Shown: piece after piece, positions 44,313-56,400 of the stretch
Layout of the letters: every line of letters begins with the position of its first letter
How positions within the stretch are numbered: the first letter of the stretch is position 1
NCBI GenBank assembly: GCA_019916065.1
Contig: CM034233.1
Span: 46,610,534-46,674,533, forward strand
Reading direction: 5' to 3'
DNA from: Vitellaria paradoxa
Lineage: Eukaryota > Streptophyta > Magnoliopsida > Ericales > Sapotaceae
Length of the DNA: 64,000 nt
Program-made: the position numbers and the translations under genes
Notes under the pieces: generated by a model
The model's input: the letters and a program-made list of their open reading frames with translations, nothing else
The model's database searches: none
Told to the model about the DNA's origin: nothing

Positions 44313-45100
44313 AGATTTCATACATATATATATATATATATATATTTTTTTATAAAATATTAATCGAGAGGAATTAAATATAATTAAATAATTCCAACAC
44401 ATCATTCATACATAACAAGAGAGGTTGCTAGTCACAATAAAATTTTTGTAAAGGAGTTTAATCTAAATCCTCCTAAGATAATCATACTCCTATCCTCCTC
44501 TACCCCCAGCCTTGGGAACCAGTGACTTTATGGGCTTAGCATCCAATGCATACCAACAGTGTCACCTACCAAAAACCTAGCCGTCGCGACCGGCTACTTG
44601 ACTGGCCAGGTCAGAAGGGAGCATCTCCTAAATAAAATGCATGTTCCCATCTTCATCTAAAAGGCCATTTCTACCCACCCATCACCCCATTACCAAAAAT
44701 AACTTTAGCATCGAGTGCCTTAATTTCTTTTCACCCTTTTACATTCCCAAGGTGCCTTGCATGGAAATCAGACATTTTGAATAACAACCGGTAATGTTTC
44801 CGGGTAATGAATCAAAAGTGGGATTATTCAGTCAAAAGTGGGATTATTCAGTCACATGCAGTATATTTTTAAACACTTTAGGTATATCCATACTTTAATA
44901 GTAATTCTCAATAAATCAAAGATTTAACATAGTCATCAATATCATTATCACAAAGGTAGGTACTATATGTAAATTAACAAGTAGCAAGTAAAAAAAAAAA
45001 AAAATTAGAATACGAATTAGTATTTTAGTTAATTGTTTTGACAAGTTTACCGTGTCAAATTTGATAAGAATAAAATTATTTCTAATGGTATATTAATTAG

Positions 45101-45175
45101 GCCGAGGTTGGTAGCTTAGTGGGTAGGCGACCCTAATTGCGATTTAAAGTCGCAAGTTCGAACCTCATTGGTTGC
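45101..45175 (+). ncRNA. tRNA-like module 2 in copy A
   Basis: TAGCTTAGTGGGTAGGC resembles an A box and AAGTTCGAACCTC is a near-canonical B box. Between them TGCGA/TCGCA forms a perfect five-base stem around the seven-base loop TTTAAAG, with TAA in the anticodon position. The acceptor stem is not convincing. Its counterpart is 53795-53866 on the minus strand. Confidence 0.5.
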
Positions 45176-47180
45176 AAATCTCAGTTTTTGCTTCTTTTAC
45201 CTTTTATTTTATTATTTTATGGAATATAAAGATAATAAATAGCTCTTGGACTTATATTTAATTTTTAGCAAAATTGATAAGTTTTATTTTATTCAAAAAT
45301 AATTTAAATAAATTTCCAATCATCATCTTATTTATAACCAAACCCTTATCATAAGTTTTTGGCTTCAAGATATCCACAAATGTCCACAGAATTATTCCAA
45401 TGTTTAAGAAGGTATTAAATGAGTTTCATTAAATTCACTTAATCATAAAAATATAATTATATAACTTGCTAGGTTGACAAAACAATGCCTAAAAAATAAA
45501 TAAAATTCATTTAAGAAAGACCAATTGAGAAAAGAACAAGTCCATTGTTTCTTTTGGGCATTTTATCAAATACTAGCATTTTAGTTTGAATAAGTCATCC
45601 AACTATCCATGATGAAACTGATTATCTAAGTCAATTATCATCAATATTAGAGCGTCAAATAATACATAATATCTAGTTTAAAATAATTTCATATCAATAG
45701 AAATTATTAACATGACGATAACTAACAGAAGGAAATTGGAAATTTAAATAAATCTTTAAACATAATATTCTAAACAAATCCAAACAAGTATCAATTAAAG
45801 CTAAGCAGAATAGCAGCTTGAAAGAAAATTCATATAAAATAGAGCAGGACTCTAATATCTATAAATTTTATATCTGTAGGAACTAGACTTCAAAACCTAC
45901 AACTTTCATGTTTTACACTTTTTAAAATTCTAAGGTCCAAAGGTACAAAAACAGCTTTGAATTCAGTTTGTTCAAAAAATACAGTTTTACACGTGCTCAG
46001 TATTTTGGGCATAACTTTTGACTCACAAATCGGATTGATGCAATTCTTATTGGGTTGAAAAGAAAACTGAAAGGGCTACAACTTTTATGTTTTAGCCGAA
46101 GCCTAATTCCATCGTTTTAGGGGTCAAAAGCACATAGGAAGTTACAAATAGAGAGCTGTTAGCATACTGAGTTACATCAGTCAAAATTTTGGCTTCCCTA
46201 CCCCCAATATACGGGTATTTATTTTTATCACAATCAAGTTTCATACTTCAAACCAGAAAATGCATCAAATATATTTTAGGAGGTTCATCATCCTACCTCA
46301 ATGAAGATATTAATGACCAAGTCTGAGAAGGAAAAATGAGTTAGCTTTGAACACCACCCAAATTGGAAAATTCCAAGCCTTTCTTCTTCCTCCAAGCAAC
46401 ACCAAATCTTCAGCCTCACTAATTAATAATTTATTATTATTTCTCTCTTATTTTCTTCTCTTTGAAGACACACAATTTATAGGGAGTGTAGAGAAAATTA
46501 TTGGTGGAGAAAAAATCAACTAAGGTAAGATCATGCCTATACAATTGGTACCATGATCCAAGAATCATGCTTACTTTTTGACTATCTAACCATATCATTT
46601 AAGAAAAGCATTGGGGAAGATGTATGGAGGTGGCATGATCCGGGAATCATGCTAGCTTTTTGACAAATTAACAAAATGCTTTAAATCATGCTAGCTTTCA
46701 AACAAAATACTTTAAATCTTGTTTGCTAAATAATTTGAAAAAGATGCTTTAAGGTCATCAATGTGGGTCTTCTCTTTGTCCAATTAGTCAAATAATTTTG
46801 AAAGATGGTGAGAGTGTATGGAAGATGGAAATGAAATTGTCGGGAAATAATTTAGAGTAACTATTCATGAGTCAATTCATTGGGTGATAAAGTGAGTTGA
46901 ATTGAGTTGAGGTGAGTCAAAGAAAATGGTTGACCCATGGGTTAATGGTCTTGGTTTGAACCAAATAAGTAATTGGGCTAAGAAGTGTTTGGATAAAAAT
47001 TTTAGAAATTCTACATTAAACTCCATAGGGTGAAATTTAATTCGAAAATTTTTCCAACTAATTTTTATCATTCCAAAAATTTTCAAATGCTTAATTTTCT
47101 AGATTTTTATTATAATAAATATCACTACCACACTTAAATAATTTAATTAAGGAAAAAAAAATTCAGGTTATTACAAAATC

Positions 47181-48008
47181 TAAAATACATACTCTTATCC
47201 GAATGAATAATTGAGACTATAAGAGTGGACTATGCTGATACAAAATTGTTAGTGGATGCCTAATTTTGTTGAGAGTTTCTAGAGGATTTCTTTGAAAGTT
47301 GTCCTTATTTTAGGGGTTGGAATGAAATGAAATGAAACACTGTCTTTTGGCAAAATATCTAGTATAGAACCAGAAGATATTAAAGCAAAGTAAAAGAAGA
47401 AGAACAAGCTGAGAGGGGAAGGAAAGGAAGCCCATTGACTTAACTTTTAATTCATATTCATCTAGTCTAATAATTCAATACAATTAAACCTTTAATATTG
47501 GCTAACCTAAAATCAAAATAAAACCTCACAAATATAAGATACCAAAAACAAAATACTAACTTAGGGAATAAAATAAAAATCAAACCTTAAAAATAAAATA
47601 TAATCTAATCCAAATGATATAAAACAAAATAAAATCTTTAATATTTTGTTTCATTTTTGCATCATTCTCTTCGACTTAGAAAACTCGACTCCAATATTTT
47701 GAAACCATGTACCCTTTCTTCAATCAATGGGCCACGAATATAATGGATGTCTAAGGTGCCCAGTTCGATATGGAACAACAAGTGGTTGAAGCAAAGTAAA
47801 AGAAAGAAGAAGAAGAAAAAGAAGACAAGGAAGACAAAGAACATCCCACTGGTTGAGAGGGGAGGGGACGAAAAGGATGATCGTTATAAGTATCCGGTCT
47901 AATATTTTAATATAATTAAAGTTTTAATATAGACTAACCCTAAATCAAAATAAAATCCACAAATATGAGATACAAAAACAAAATCCTAACATGGGAATAA
48001 AATCCCAA
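47181..48008. repeat. Second copy of the gag/reversed-LTR composite
   Basis: 47213-47385 matches the gag piece at 22430-22585, and 47385-47664 matches reversed LTR R1. 47665-47783 matches the residual internal piece, and 47784-48008 matches the start of reversed LTR R2. The junction of gag and reversed LTR is at the same place in both copies, so the compound structure was duplicated after nesting. It lacks the 162-bp array and the 1.7-kb insertion, and is truncated at about 48008. Confidence 0.7.
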
Positions 48009-48264
48009 TTGCTTGTCAGTTGTTGCTGCACTGGTCAATTTTGATTGGTATTGTCTAATATTGTTGTTGGCCGTGCTTCGTTGATGGCATTCCCTTAACT
48101 GCTTGTCCCTTGAGTTTAAGGTAATGTTGGCTTGTTCCTGGTTGGAATGTCTGTGGAAAACCTTAATGTTGTCTGTGCTAGTCATAGCTTATTGCTGTGG
48201 CCTGCTGGCATGCTTCTTTGCTACTTGTTAGGTAGGTTGGCCTGTCGAGTCCCTAACAGTCCTC
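48009..48264 (-). repeat. 3' LTR fragment of the older Gypsy element
   Basis: On the minus strand TGTTAGGGACTCGACAGGCC follows the purine-rich AAAGGGAGGAGGAC (about 48265-48280) that ends the polyprotein. The LTR is truncated near 48008. Confidence 0.55.
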
Positions 48265-48811
48265 CTCCCTTTGGCAAACACCTTATCCTCAAGGTGTAAG
48301 TTAGAGAATTGCTACTTCAAGTAATCAACTTCCTCCTAAGTTGCTCCTTTTGGTGGTAACAATTCACACTGAACAAGTGCTTCCTAAACTTTGTACTTGT
48401 CTTTTCTCCTCCCTTTGGTAAACACCTTGTCCTCAAGGTTTAAGTTAGAGAATTGCTACTTCAAGTAATCAACTTCCTCCTAAGTTGCTCCTTCTGTGGT
48501 AACAATTCCTGTTAAATAAATGCTTCTAAAACCTTATCTTTACTTATCGGTAGTCTAGTACTTACAATGGCTTAATGATCAAATTGGCATTGTTATCAAA
48601 TTTTGGAAAGTTATGTACAATTAGATTGGAGTCTCCCATTTTTTGCTTTAGAAGTGAAATATGGAAGATTGGATGGATGCATGCATCTAATAGCAATGCC
48701 AGTTTGTATGCTACTCATCCAATTTTCTTCAAAATTTCATAAGCCTCATAGTAGCGATGACCAAGTTTGTAATGTGCTTTAAGGGTCATGGTCTTCTATC
48801 TGTAAGGCTTG
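48250..48811 (-). pseudogene. Polyprotein C-terminus (integrase tail and chromodomain-like) of the older Gypsy element
   Basis: Minus-strand reading shows YKLGHRYYEAYEILKKIG, VAYKLALLLDACIHPIFHIS and LLKQKMGD, the usual integrase C-terminal landmarks. EEVDYLK, a stop, QFSNLHLEDKVFAKG then gives the chromodomain end typical of chromoviral Gypsy elements. A block of about 110 bp holding the EEVDYLK...LEDKV part occurs twice (about 48270-48350 and 48405-48500). Stops throughout show it is dead. Confidence 0.75.
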
Positions 48812-51438
48812 TGTCGCACCCCTATTTTAGAAGATATATTTAATCCCTTCAATGTGGTGGACACCTATAAATTCTGTAGTACAATAATCACATTTTATAC
48901 ACGTACAAATAAACAAAACATCACATAAATTGTAACTCTAAGTTTATTTCCACAAATCCCAAAAATCAACACAAGACTAAGATTAAAACAGAGAAATAGA
49001 CAACTCGGGTTCTTTTCCAGCACATGCAGTCATGCCTAACTCAATCTGAAAAATTTTAAATTTAAGTATGAGTGTCACACGCTCAGTAAAAGTGCTACAC
49101 TTAAAGTAAAAAATAATAAATTATTTACCTTTTATTTTATTATATAATTTAATGTCACTTTTCATTCTCATCACATATTTATCAGAACCTATTCTCGCAT
49201 TTTGCCCTAACTAACCGTCTCATGATATATATATCCACAATTAATTACATAATCAATAGTTTCACAAATAACTAAGTATTAAATTCAGCAATAATAACAA
49301 TATCACATCACATCATTAACACCACATTTCGTTCATCAACTCTTATCATCACATTATACCTCATATGGCAATGATACAAATATCTCATCACATTATTATC
49401 ATCATTTTCTAATATTATCAACTTCATCACATCATTGTACCACATTTGACAATGGTAAAAAAATATCATCACATCATGATCGCCGCATGTCCCATCTGAC
49501 AGTGTCATGATATGTACACATAATTAATAATTTAAACGTTAATGCAGTACATAGTTGGGCCCCCATTTGGCCTGTAAGTTGAGTGCTCAGCTCTGAACAG
49601 TGACTTTAATTAGTATGTCCCATTAGCTCCATCTAGCTTGGGCCCATTTAGCCTTAATTTCTGGCCCTATCTGCCCTCATTTTTAGTCTCATCTGATCTC
49701 GTCTCATCTGTCCTCAATACACATGTAATGTACACAATCCATACTGTACAATGTTATTTATTTATTTATTTATTATTATTATTTCTATTTTTTATCAATT
49801 TAAAATATTACTTTCCACATTTATCAGGCCATAACATTACCATAATTAATTTCCCAAAATATCAATCCGTGCATTATCATTCCATAAATAAATTTCAAAT
49901 CACTCATCAACACAAGTAATCCCTAACTTTTCACATAAAAATATCAACTCTCACATTTATCTTTCCATTCACCATCATATAATTAATTTATAAATAGTAA
50001 ATATAAATAGTCAATATTTTATTATCAAAATAAATAATTTCTTTTATAATAATATACATTTTCACTATAATTATTTCATAAATAATCACAATCCACTATT
50101 AACACAATTAATTCATAAACAGTTAATATTCCTTAGAAATAATTTCTAACAAATAAAAATATGAATTTTCACCTCAAGTACAAATTTACTACCGACACAG
50201 TTACTTCACAAATAATCCATATTATTATTATTTTATTTCCTCAACATCCATTATTTCATAAATATTCTCGCCTTTATCATCAACATATTAATTCATAGCT
50301 AATTAATATTATTTCTATCAACATAAATAATTCTTCAAATAAAATATTACAATTTCATAATTGAATTAATTTATCGGCATAAGCAATATTAATAGTTCCA
50401 TAAATAGTCCCAATTTAATATCAATACAATTAATTTATAAATAATATACTCTCCTTATTAACACCATTAATTAATATCACAGCAACAATAATTTATCAAC
50501 TCACAATTAGTATCTCATAACTATTCGTAATTCACTATAAATTTATAAATAATCATTTTTATGAATAACTTCTCAAACAAAAATATTAATTTTTACATTT
50601 ATCTTTCCATAAATAATCTTAAGTTCCCATTAACAACATTAATTCACAGTAATCAATACGCCTTACCACAAATAATTAATAGCAAAGAGAAAAAATTTAT
50701 TAATTTATATTTATTACATTTTATCTTTAAGTTCAACATACCATTTTGGTAGCATGAAGGTATTAAGGTAATTACTGCTAACTATCCTCGGGTCCCAAGT
50801 TTAACTCAAATAAATTATACAACTCAAATATTAAAGAATTAAACAAAATAAAATGTACCAAATAAAACACAACTATTTCATTTTTAACATAATTTATTTA
50901 ACATTCCATAGAATTAATTTTAAATTAACAAAATAAAATAATTTACCTCAACAATCCAGCCAAAATTCCTAATTTTTCCTTCTCCCTCATAATCCTTTCA
51001 CTGTTTTCCTTCTACGTACCATTTCTTCTCTAATTTATTGTCTACACATATGAAAGTTATATATATACATATATGCACCCTCATGTGTCCAAATTTCTAC
51101 TGTCTCACTATCTTTTTTTTTTTTTTTTCCTTTTCCTTTAAGCTTGCCACGTGGCTATTATAAGCCTTAACCACACACACACAAATGCAAATGTACATCA
51201 AGCAAAGGTCATACACACCACACACACACACACACACGCACGCACACACATAGGCTAGCCATATGTCATTTAATCAATCCACTAATTAATTTAAATTGAG
51301 ATTAAATAAATTTTAAAAGTATTATAATAATATGCAAATTATTCTAAATAAGGCTAATAAAAATTTAAAATAATACCAAATTAACACAAATAAATTAATA
51401 ATGCATTTTTAGAAATAATAAAAATTCAAAATGTCACA
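48812..51438 (-). repeat. 3' LTR (2627 bp) of the minus-strand Gypsy element
   Basis: In minus orientation TGTGACATTTTGAA to GGGTGCGACA. It is very AT-rich (many AATAATTTAT words) with a (CA)n tract at 51170-51251. Its 48812-49640 end aligns with 58120-58868. Small open frames in it are compositional. Confidence 0.8.
51170..51251. repeat. (CA)n microsatellite cluster
   Basis: Several CA runs, with CGCACGCACACACA at the end, inside the 2.6-kb LTR. Confidence 0.9.
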
Positions 51439-51632
51439 ACTTTCTCCCCTTAAAAAATTTCGTCCTCAAAATTCTTACCTAGTGAAAATAGATAAGGGTA
51501 TTGTTTCCATATCTTCTCCTTACTCTCCTAAATAGCCTCTTTCGTAGTGTGACTTTGCCATAATATTTCTATTGGTATTGTCTTATCTCAAAAATCTTGA
51601 TCTATTCTATTCAAAATTTGTACTGGTTTTTC
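51439..51632 (-). pseudogene. Polyprotein C-terminus of the minus-strand Gypsy element
   Basis: Reads KPVQILNRIDQDF, a stop, DKTIPIEILWQSHTTKEAI, a stop, and KEKIWKQYPYLFSLGK. This is the usual end of plant Gypsy polyproteins (a chromodomain-like segment with a W-S-H-T-x-E-A-T-W relic). It was joined to 55435 upward before copy B inserted. TTTTC at 51628-51632 is the left target duplication. Confidence 0.75.
51441..51452 (-). promoter_or_regulatory. Polypurine tract
   Basis: Minus-strand AAGGGGAGAAAG lies two bases before the TGTGACA start of the 3' LTR. Confidence 0.65.
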
Positions 51633-53794
51633 TGTAATAACCTGAAAATTTTTTTTCTTAATTAATTTGCTTAAATGTGGTGGTGATATTTATTACAGTA
51701 AAAATCTAGGAAATTGAGCATTTGAAAATTTTTGGAATGATAAAATTAGTTAGAAAGATTTTCAAATTTAATTTCACCCTATGTGGGGGTTTAATTTCTA
51801 AACTTTTATCCAAACAATTCCTAGCCCAAATACCTAATTGGTTCAACCCAAGTCCATTAACCCATGGGTCAACCTTTTTCTTTGACTTATCTCAACTCAC
51901 TTCAACTCACTTTATCACTCATTGAGTTGACTCATGAATAGTAGCTCTAAATTATTTCCCAGCAACTTCAATTTCCATCTTCCATACATCTCTCACAATC
52001 TCTCAAATTAGGTGGCTAATTAGTCAAAAAGAAGACCCTACATTGATAACTTTGAAGCATTCTTCCAAATTACTTAGCTAGCATGATTTAAACACTTAAA
52101 GCATCTTTTAAATAATTTGTTCAATTTGTCAAAAAGTTAGCATGATTCCCGAATCATGCCACCCATCTTCATCCATCCTCTAACACCTTTCTTAAATTAT
52201 GTGGTTAGATAGTCAAAAAGCAAGCATGATTCTTGGATTATGCTACCTATTGTATATGCATGATCTAACCTTAGTTGTTTTGAAGCATGTGAAGTGGAGG
52301 TTATTTTCTCCACCAATAACTTTCTCTACACTCCAATGATTCTTATAAATTGTGTGCCTTCAAAGAGAAGAAAAACAATAAGAGAGAAAAAAATATATAT
52401 TTTTATCAAGTGTGGTTAGACATTTGGTGTTGTTTGGAGGAAGAAGAAAGGCTTGGAATTTTTCCAATTTGGGTAGTGTTCAAAGCTCAACTCCTTTTTC
52501 CTTCACAGGCTTGGTCACCAATATCTTCATTGAGGTAAGATAATGAACCTCCTAAAATGTATTTGATGCATTTTATGGGTTTAAAGTATGAAACTTGATT
52601 ATGATAAAAAAAATAATACTCGCATATTGGGGGTAGAAAAACCAAAACTTTGATTGATGTAGTCCAGCATGCTAACAGCTCTTTGTTTGTAACTTCTGAT
52701 GTGTTTTTGACCCCTAAAACGGTGGAAATAGGCTTTGGCTAAAACATAAAAGTTGTAGCCCTTTAAGTTTTCTTTCTAACCCAAAAAGATTTGCATCAAT
52801 CCGATTTGTGAGTCAAAAGTTATGCCCAAAATACTGAGCACGTGTAAAATTGTATCTTCTGAACAAATTGAATTCAAGGCTGTTTTTGCACCTTTAGACC
52901 TTAGAATTTTAAAAAGTGTAAAGCATGAAAGTTGTAGGTCTTAAGGTCTAGTTTCTACAAATATAAAGTTTATAGATATTGGAGTTCTACTCTATTTTAT
53001 ATAAATTTTCTTTTAAGTTGCTGTCTCTGCTTAGCCTTTAACTGATGCTTGTTTGGATTTTTTTTTAAAATATTATGTTTAAAGATTTATTTAAATTTCC
53101 AATTACCTTCTGTTAATTATTATCATGTTAATAATTTCTATTGACATGTAATTTTGTTCACAAGGCCTGATATAGTAAAAACTTATACTATTTTGATATA
53201 ATACTAAAGTGGACTGTTAAGTTGATTCTACTTAATTATTTTTCAATTGATATGAAACTATTTTAAACTGAATTTATGTATCATTTGACACTATAATATT
53301 TATGATAACTGACTTAGACAATCAGTTTCATCATAGATAGTTGGATGACTTATTCAAACTAAAATAGCTAATTAGAACCTAGTATTTGATAAAAATGCCA
53401 AATGAAACAATTGACTTATTCTTTCCTCATTTGGTCTTCTTTAAATAAATTTGATTTATTTTAATTGATTCTTTTAGACATTGTTTTGTCAATATAGCAA
53501 ATTATATAACTATATTTTTATGATTAAGTGAATTTAATGAAACTTATTTAATATCTTCTCAAATATTAGAATAATTCTATGGATATTTGTGGATATCTTG
53601 AAACCGAAAACCTATGATAAGGGTTTGGTTATAAATAAGATGATGATTGGAAATTTATTCAAATTGTTTTGAATAAAATAAAACTTATAAATTTTTCTAA
53701 AATTTAATATGAGTCCAAAGAGCTATTTGTTATCTTTATATTCCATAAAATAATAAAATAAAAAGGTAAATGAGGCAAAAAAACTGAGATCGCA

Positions 53795-53866
53795 GCCAAT
53801 AAGGTTCGAACTTGCGACTTTAAATCGCAATTAAGGTCGCCCGCCCACTAAGCTACCAACCTCGGC
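53795..53866 (-). ncRNA. tRNA-like module 2 in copy B
   Basis: Same layout as 45101-45175: TAGCTTAGTGGGCGGGC as A box, TGCGA/TCGCA stem with loop TTTAAAG, and AAGTTCGAACCTT as B box. A transposed relic, not a proven tRNA. Confidence 0.5.
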
Positions 53867-54604
53867 TTAATTAATATACTATTAGAAATAATTTTAATCT
53901 TATCAAAGGTAGTACGGAAAACTTGTCAAAATAATTAATTAAAATATTAATCTGAATTCTAAATTATTTCTAGCTACTTGCTACTTGTTAATTTACATGT
54001 AGTACCTACCTTTGTGATGATAATATTGGTGACTATGTTAAATCTTTGATTTATTAATAATTATTATTGAATTAGGGATTTAGATAAAGTACTTAAAAAT
54101 ATACTGCATGTGACTGAATAATCTCATTTTTTATTCATCGCCCGGGGACATTGCCGGTTATAATTAAAAATGTCTTATTACCCTTGAGAACATAAAAGGG
54201 TGAGAAAAAAATTTAAAGCACTCGGTGCCAAAGTTATTTTTGGCAATGGGGTGATGGGTGGGTAGAAATAGCTTTTTAGATGAAGATGGGAACATATGCA
54301 TTTTATTTGGGAGATGCTCCCTTCTGACCTGGCCAGTCAGGTAGCCAGTCACGACGGCTAGGTTTTTGGTGGGTGACACCATCGGTATGCATTGGATGCT
54401 AAGCCCGTAAAGTCACTGGTTTCTGAAGCTGGGGGTAGGGAGGATAGGAGAATGATTATCCTAGGAGGATTTAGATTAAACTCATTTACCAAATTTTACT
54501 GTGATTAGCAACCTCTCTTACTTATGTATGAATGATGTGTTGGAATTATTTAATTATATTTAATTCCTCTTGAGTAATATTTTATAAAAAAAATGAAACA
54601 TGTA

Positions 54605-54672
54605 TCACTACGGGGTTTGATCCCGAGACCTTGAAGATCTGAATTTGAGATCCCTACCACTGCGACACAGAT
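54605..54672 (-). ncRNA. tRNA-like module 1 in copy B
   Basis: TGTGTCGCAGTGGTAGGG, stem GATCT/AGATC around CAAATTC, then CTCGGGATCAAACCCCG. It corresponds to 44243-44312. Confidence 0.45.
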
Positions 54673-55439
54673 TTCATTGTGGTACACACATCAACATTTA
54701 ACTATTTCTACATGTAAGTAAAATAGTAGTTACGGTGACAGTTTCATCAGACCGTTGTAAATATAATTTATATTATTCAGTTGGGATCTATTGAATTAAT
54801 TGTTGCATAAATATTATGCCACCTAATCACATTCACTGTAGTGGGTCACCTAATACAGTGTCGCATTACAATCACTGCATATAAGCACCAAGGAGATTCT
54901 GATTACTGGGCTTTGGTAGCTCACCTCTTGTGAGAATATTTTTTTCAGGATATTAAGCACAGGGATACTGAAGATGAGCTGAAAAGAGATTAATTTCTCT
55001 TAAATATTCCATCAGAATAGTTATCTATTTTTTTTTCTTTCCTGCACAGAGCTGGAAGACTTTATTTTTGTGGTCTGTAATAATAATTGTTAGATGATTG
55101 TAATTATTAAGTTTAGACCTAATTCAATTTTATTTGGTATGTAATGTTAATCGCATGGTTGAGACACTTAGATGGCTCTGTAATATTTTTCTCTATCTTT
55201 ATTTTGTGCCCTGTAGTTGAAATCCTATCAAATGATTCAGTCTAATGACTTATAAATATTGTTTGGGATAAATAAGGGATTTTGAATATCTTAAATTTTT
55301 CTTGCGGGTCAAACCCAGTTTGGAGGAAAATTTTGAGGTGTGATGGCGTGTTGCTGTCATCTTATTTTTATACCCAAATAAATAATCCCAATTCACTCTT
55401 GGGTATTCGGGTTATGAAAATCCGAGGCGCGACATTTTC

Positions 55440-56400
55440 CCTGCGAGACAAATCTACTTTCAACTCAGTTGCATAGGAAGTCAACATATGAGACAAATTT
55501 GGAACATACTTATGCAACAGTGACACATGGAATACATTATGAAGCTTAACTAATCTATATGCAGTTTTCCCAATTCTCTATGTAATCTCATATGATCCAT
55601 TATAATGAGGACTTTAAAAATGTTTTATCATTCACAGCAAGTTCTAATTCTCATTTGTGATTATCTGCATAACTTTTCTGGTGATTCTGAGGTATTCCTA
55701 ATTTGTGTTATATCATATTCACTTTATTTACTGTGTCCTGTACTAACTCTGGACCAAGTAGTTTTATTTCTCCCACTTCATCCCAACAAATTAGAGTTCT
55801 ACATTTACGGCCATACAAAACTTCAAATGGTGTCATGCTAATATTGGAATAAAAATTGTTATTATAAACAAATTCCATCAAAATTATCAAATCATCCCAA
55901 TTTTCTCTAAAATTTGACACACAAGCTTGTAATATATCTTCTAAAGTCTAAATTGTTCTATCAGATTATCTATCTATATGATGATGAAATGCAATATTAA
56001 ACTTTGGAGATGTTTCCATAGCTTATTGTAGATTAGGCTAAAATCTAGATGTAAACTTTGAATCTCTGTCAGCCACATTAGACATAAGTGTACCACGCAT
56101 TCTCACAATCTCCCTAGCATATCGTATAACATGCCTACCAGTCATATAATTCTATTTCATAAGTAGAAAATGGGTTGACTTTGTTAATCAATCAACAATT
56201 ACCCAAATAGAATTAAAACTTTTGTGGATACGTGGCAATCCCATGATCAAAGCCATAATAATACATTCCCATCTAGCCATAAATTCTGTAATTTCTTTCT
56301 TCATACTAGTCCACACACAAACTCTATTACCATAACACAATAATCCGTCACCTCCGATTATAAAGTTGGTCTGCAAATTACCTGTTTTTGTTTTCTACTT
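55440..56400 (-). pseudogene. Integrase of the minus-strand Gypsy element, broken
   Basis: The best piece (55920-55708) reads NWDDLIILMEFVYNNNFYSN and MTPFEVLYGRKCRTLICWDE, with LLGPELVQ, all standard for plant Gypsy integrase. Upstream pieces (56376-56188) include the MGLPRIHKSFNSIWVIVD relic of the core start. Downstream, toward 55440, it reads LLHKYVPNLSHMLTSYATE, continuing at 51632 beyond copy B. Stops and shifts are frequent; it is not functional. Confidence 0.8.

Larger units (their letters stand above)
43464..47175. mobile_element. 3.7-kb TSD-flanked non-coding element, copy A (probable solo LTR)
   Basis: TGTCACGCCCCGG to CAGGTTATTACA, flanked by a perfect AAATC duplication (43459-43463 and 47176-47180). 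TG...CA ends and a 5-bp duplication are those of LTR integration. No open reading frame, primer site or internal domain was found, so a long solo LTR is the simplest reading. A second, inverted copy lies at 51633-55434. It contains two tRNA-like modules and a (TA)n run at 44322-44345. Confidence 0.8.
51633..55434. mobile_element. 3.8-kb TSD-flanked non-coding element, copy B (probable solo LTR), inverted relative to A
   Basis: TGTAATAACCTG to GAGGCGCGACA, the reverse complement of copy A's ends, flanked by a perfect TTTTC duplication (51628-51632 and 55435-55439). Similarity to A is recognisable along the whole length, with scattered differences and small indels; B lacks A's (TA)n run. It is inserted in the internal region of the minus-strand Gypsy element. 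No coding region was found. Confidence 0.8.

Noticed and set aside
45101..45175. A functional tRNA gene
   Set aside because: The acceptor stem does not pair convincingly and the sequence is part of a transposed 3.7-kb repeat present twice.
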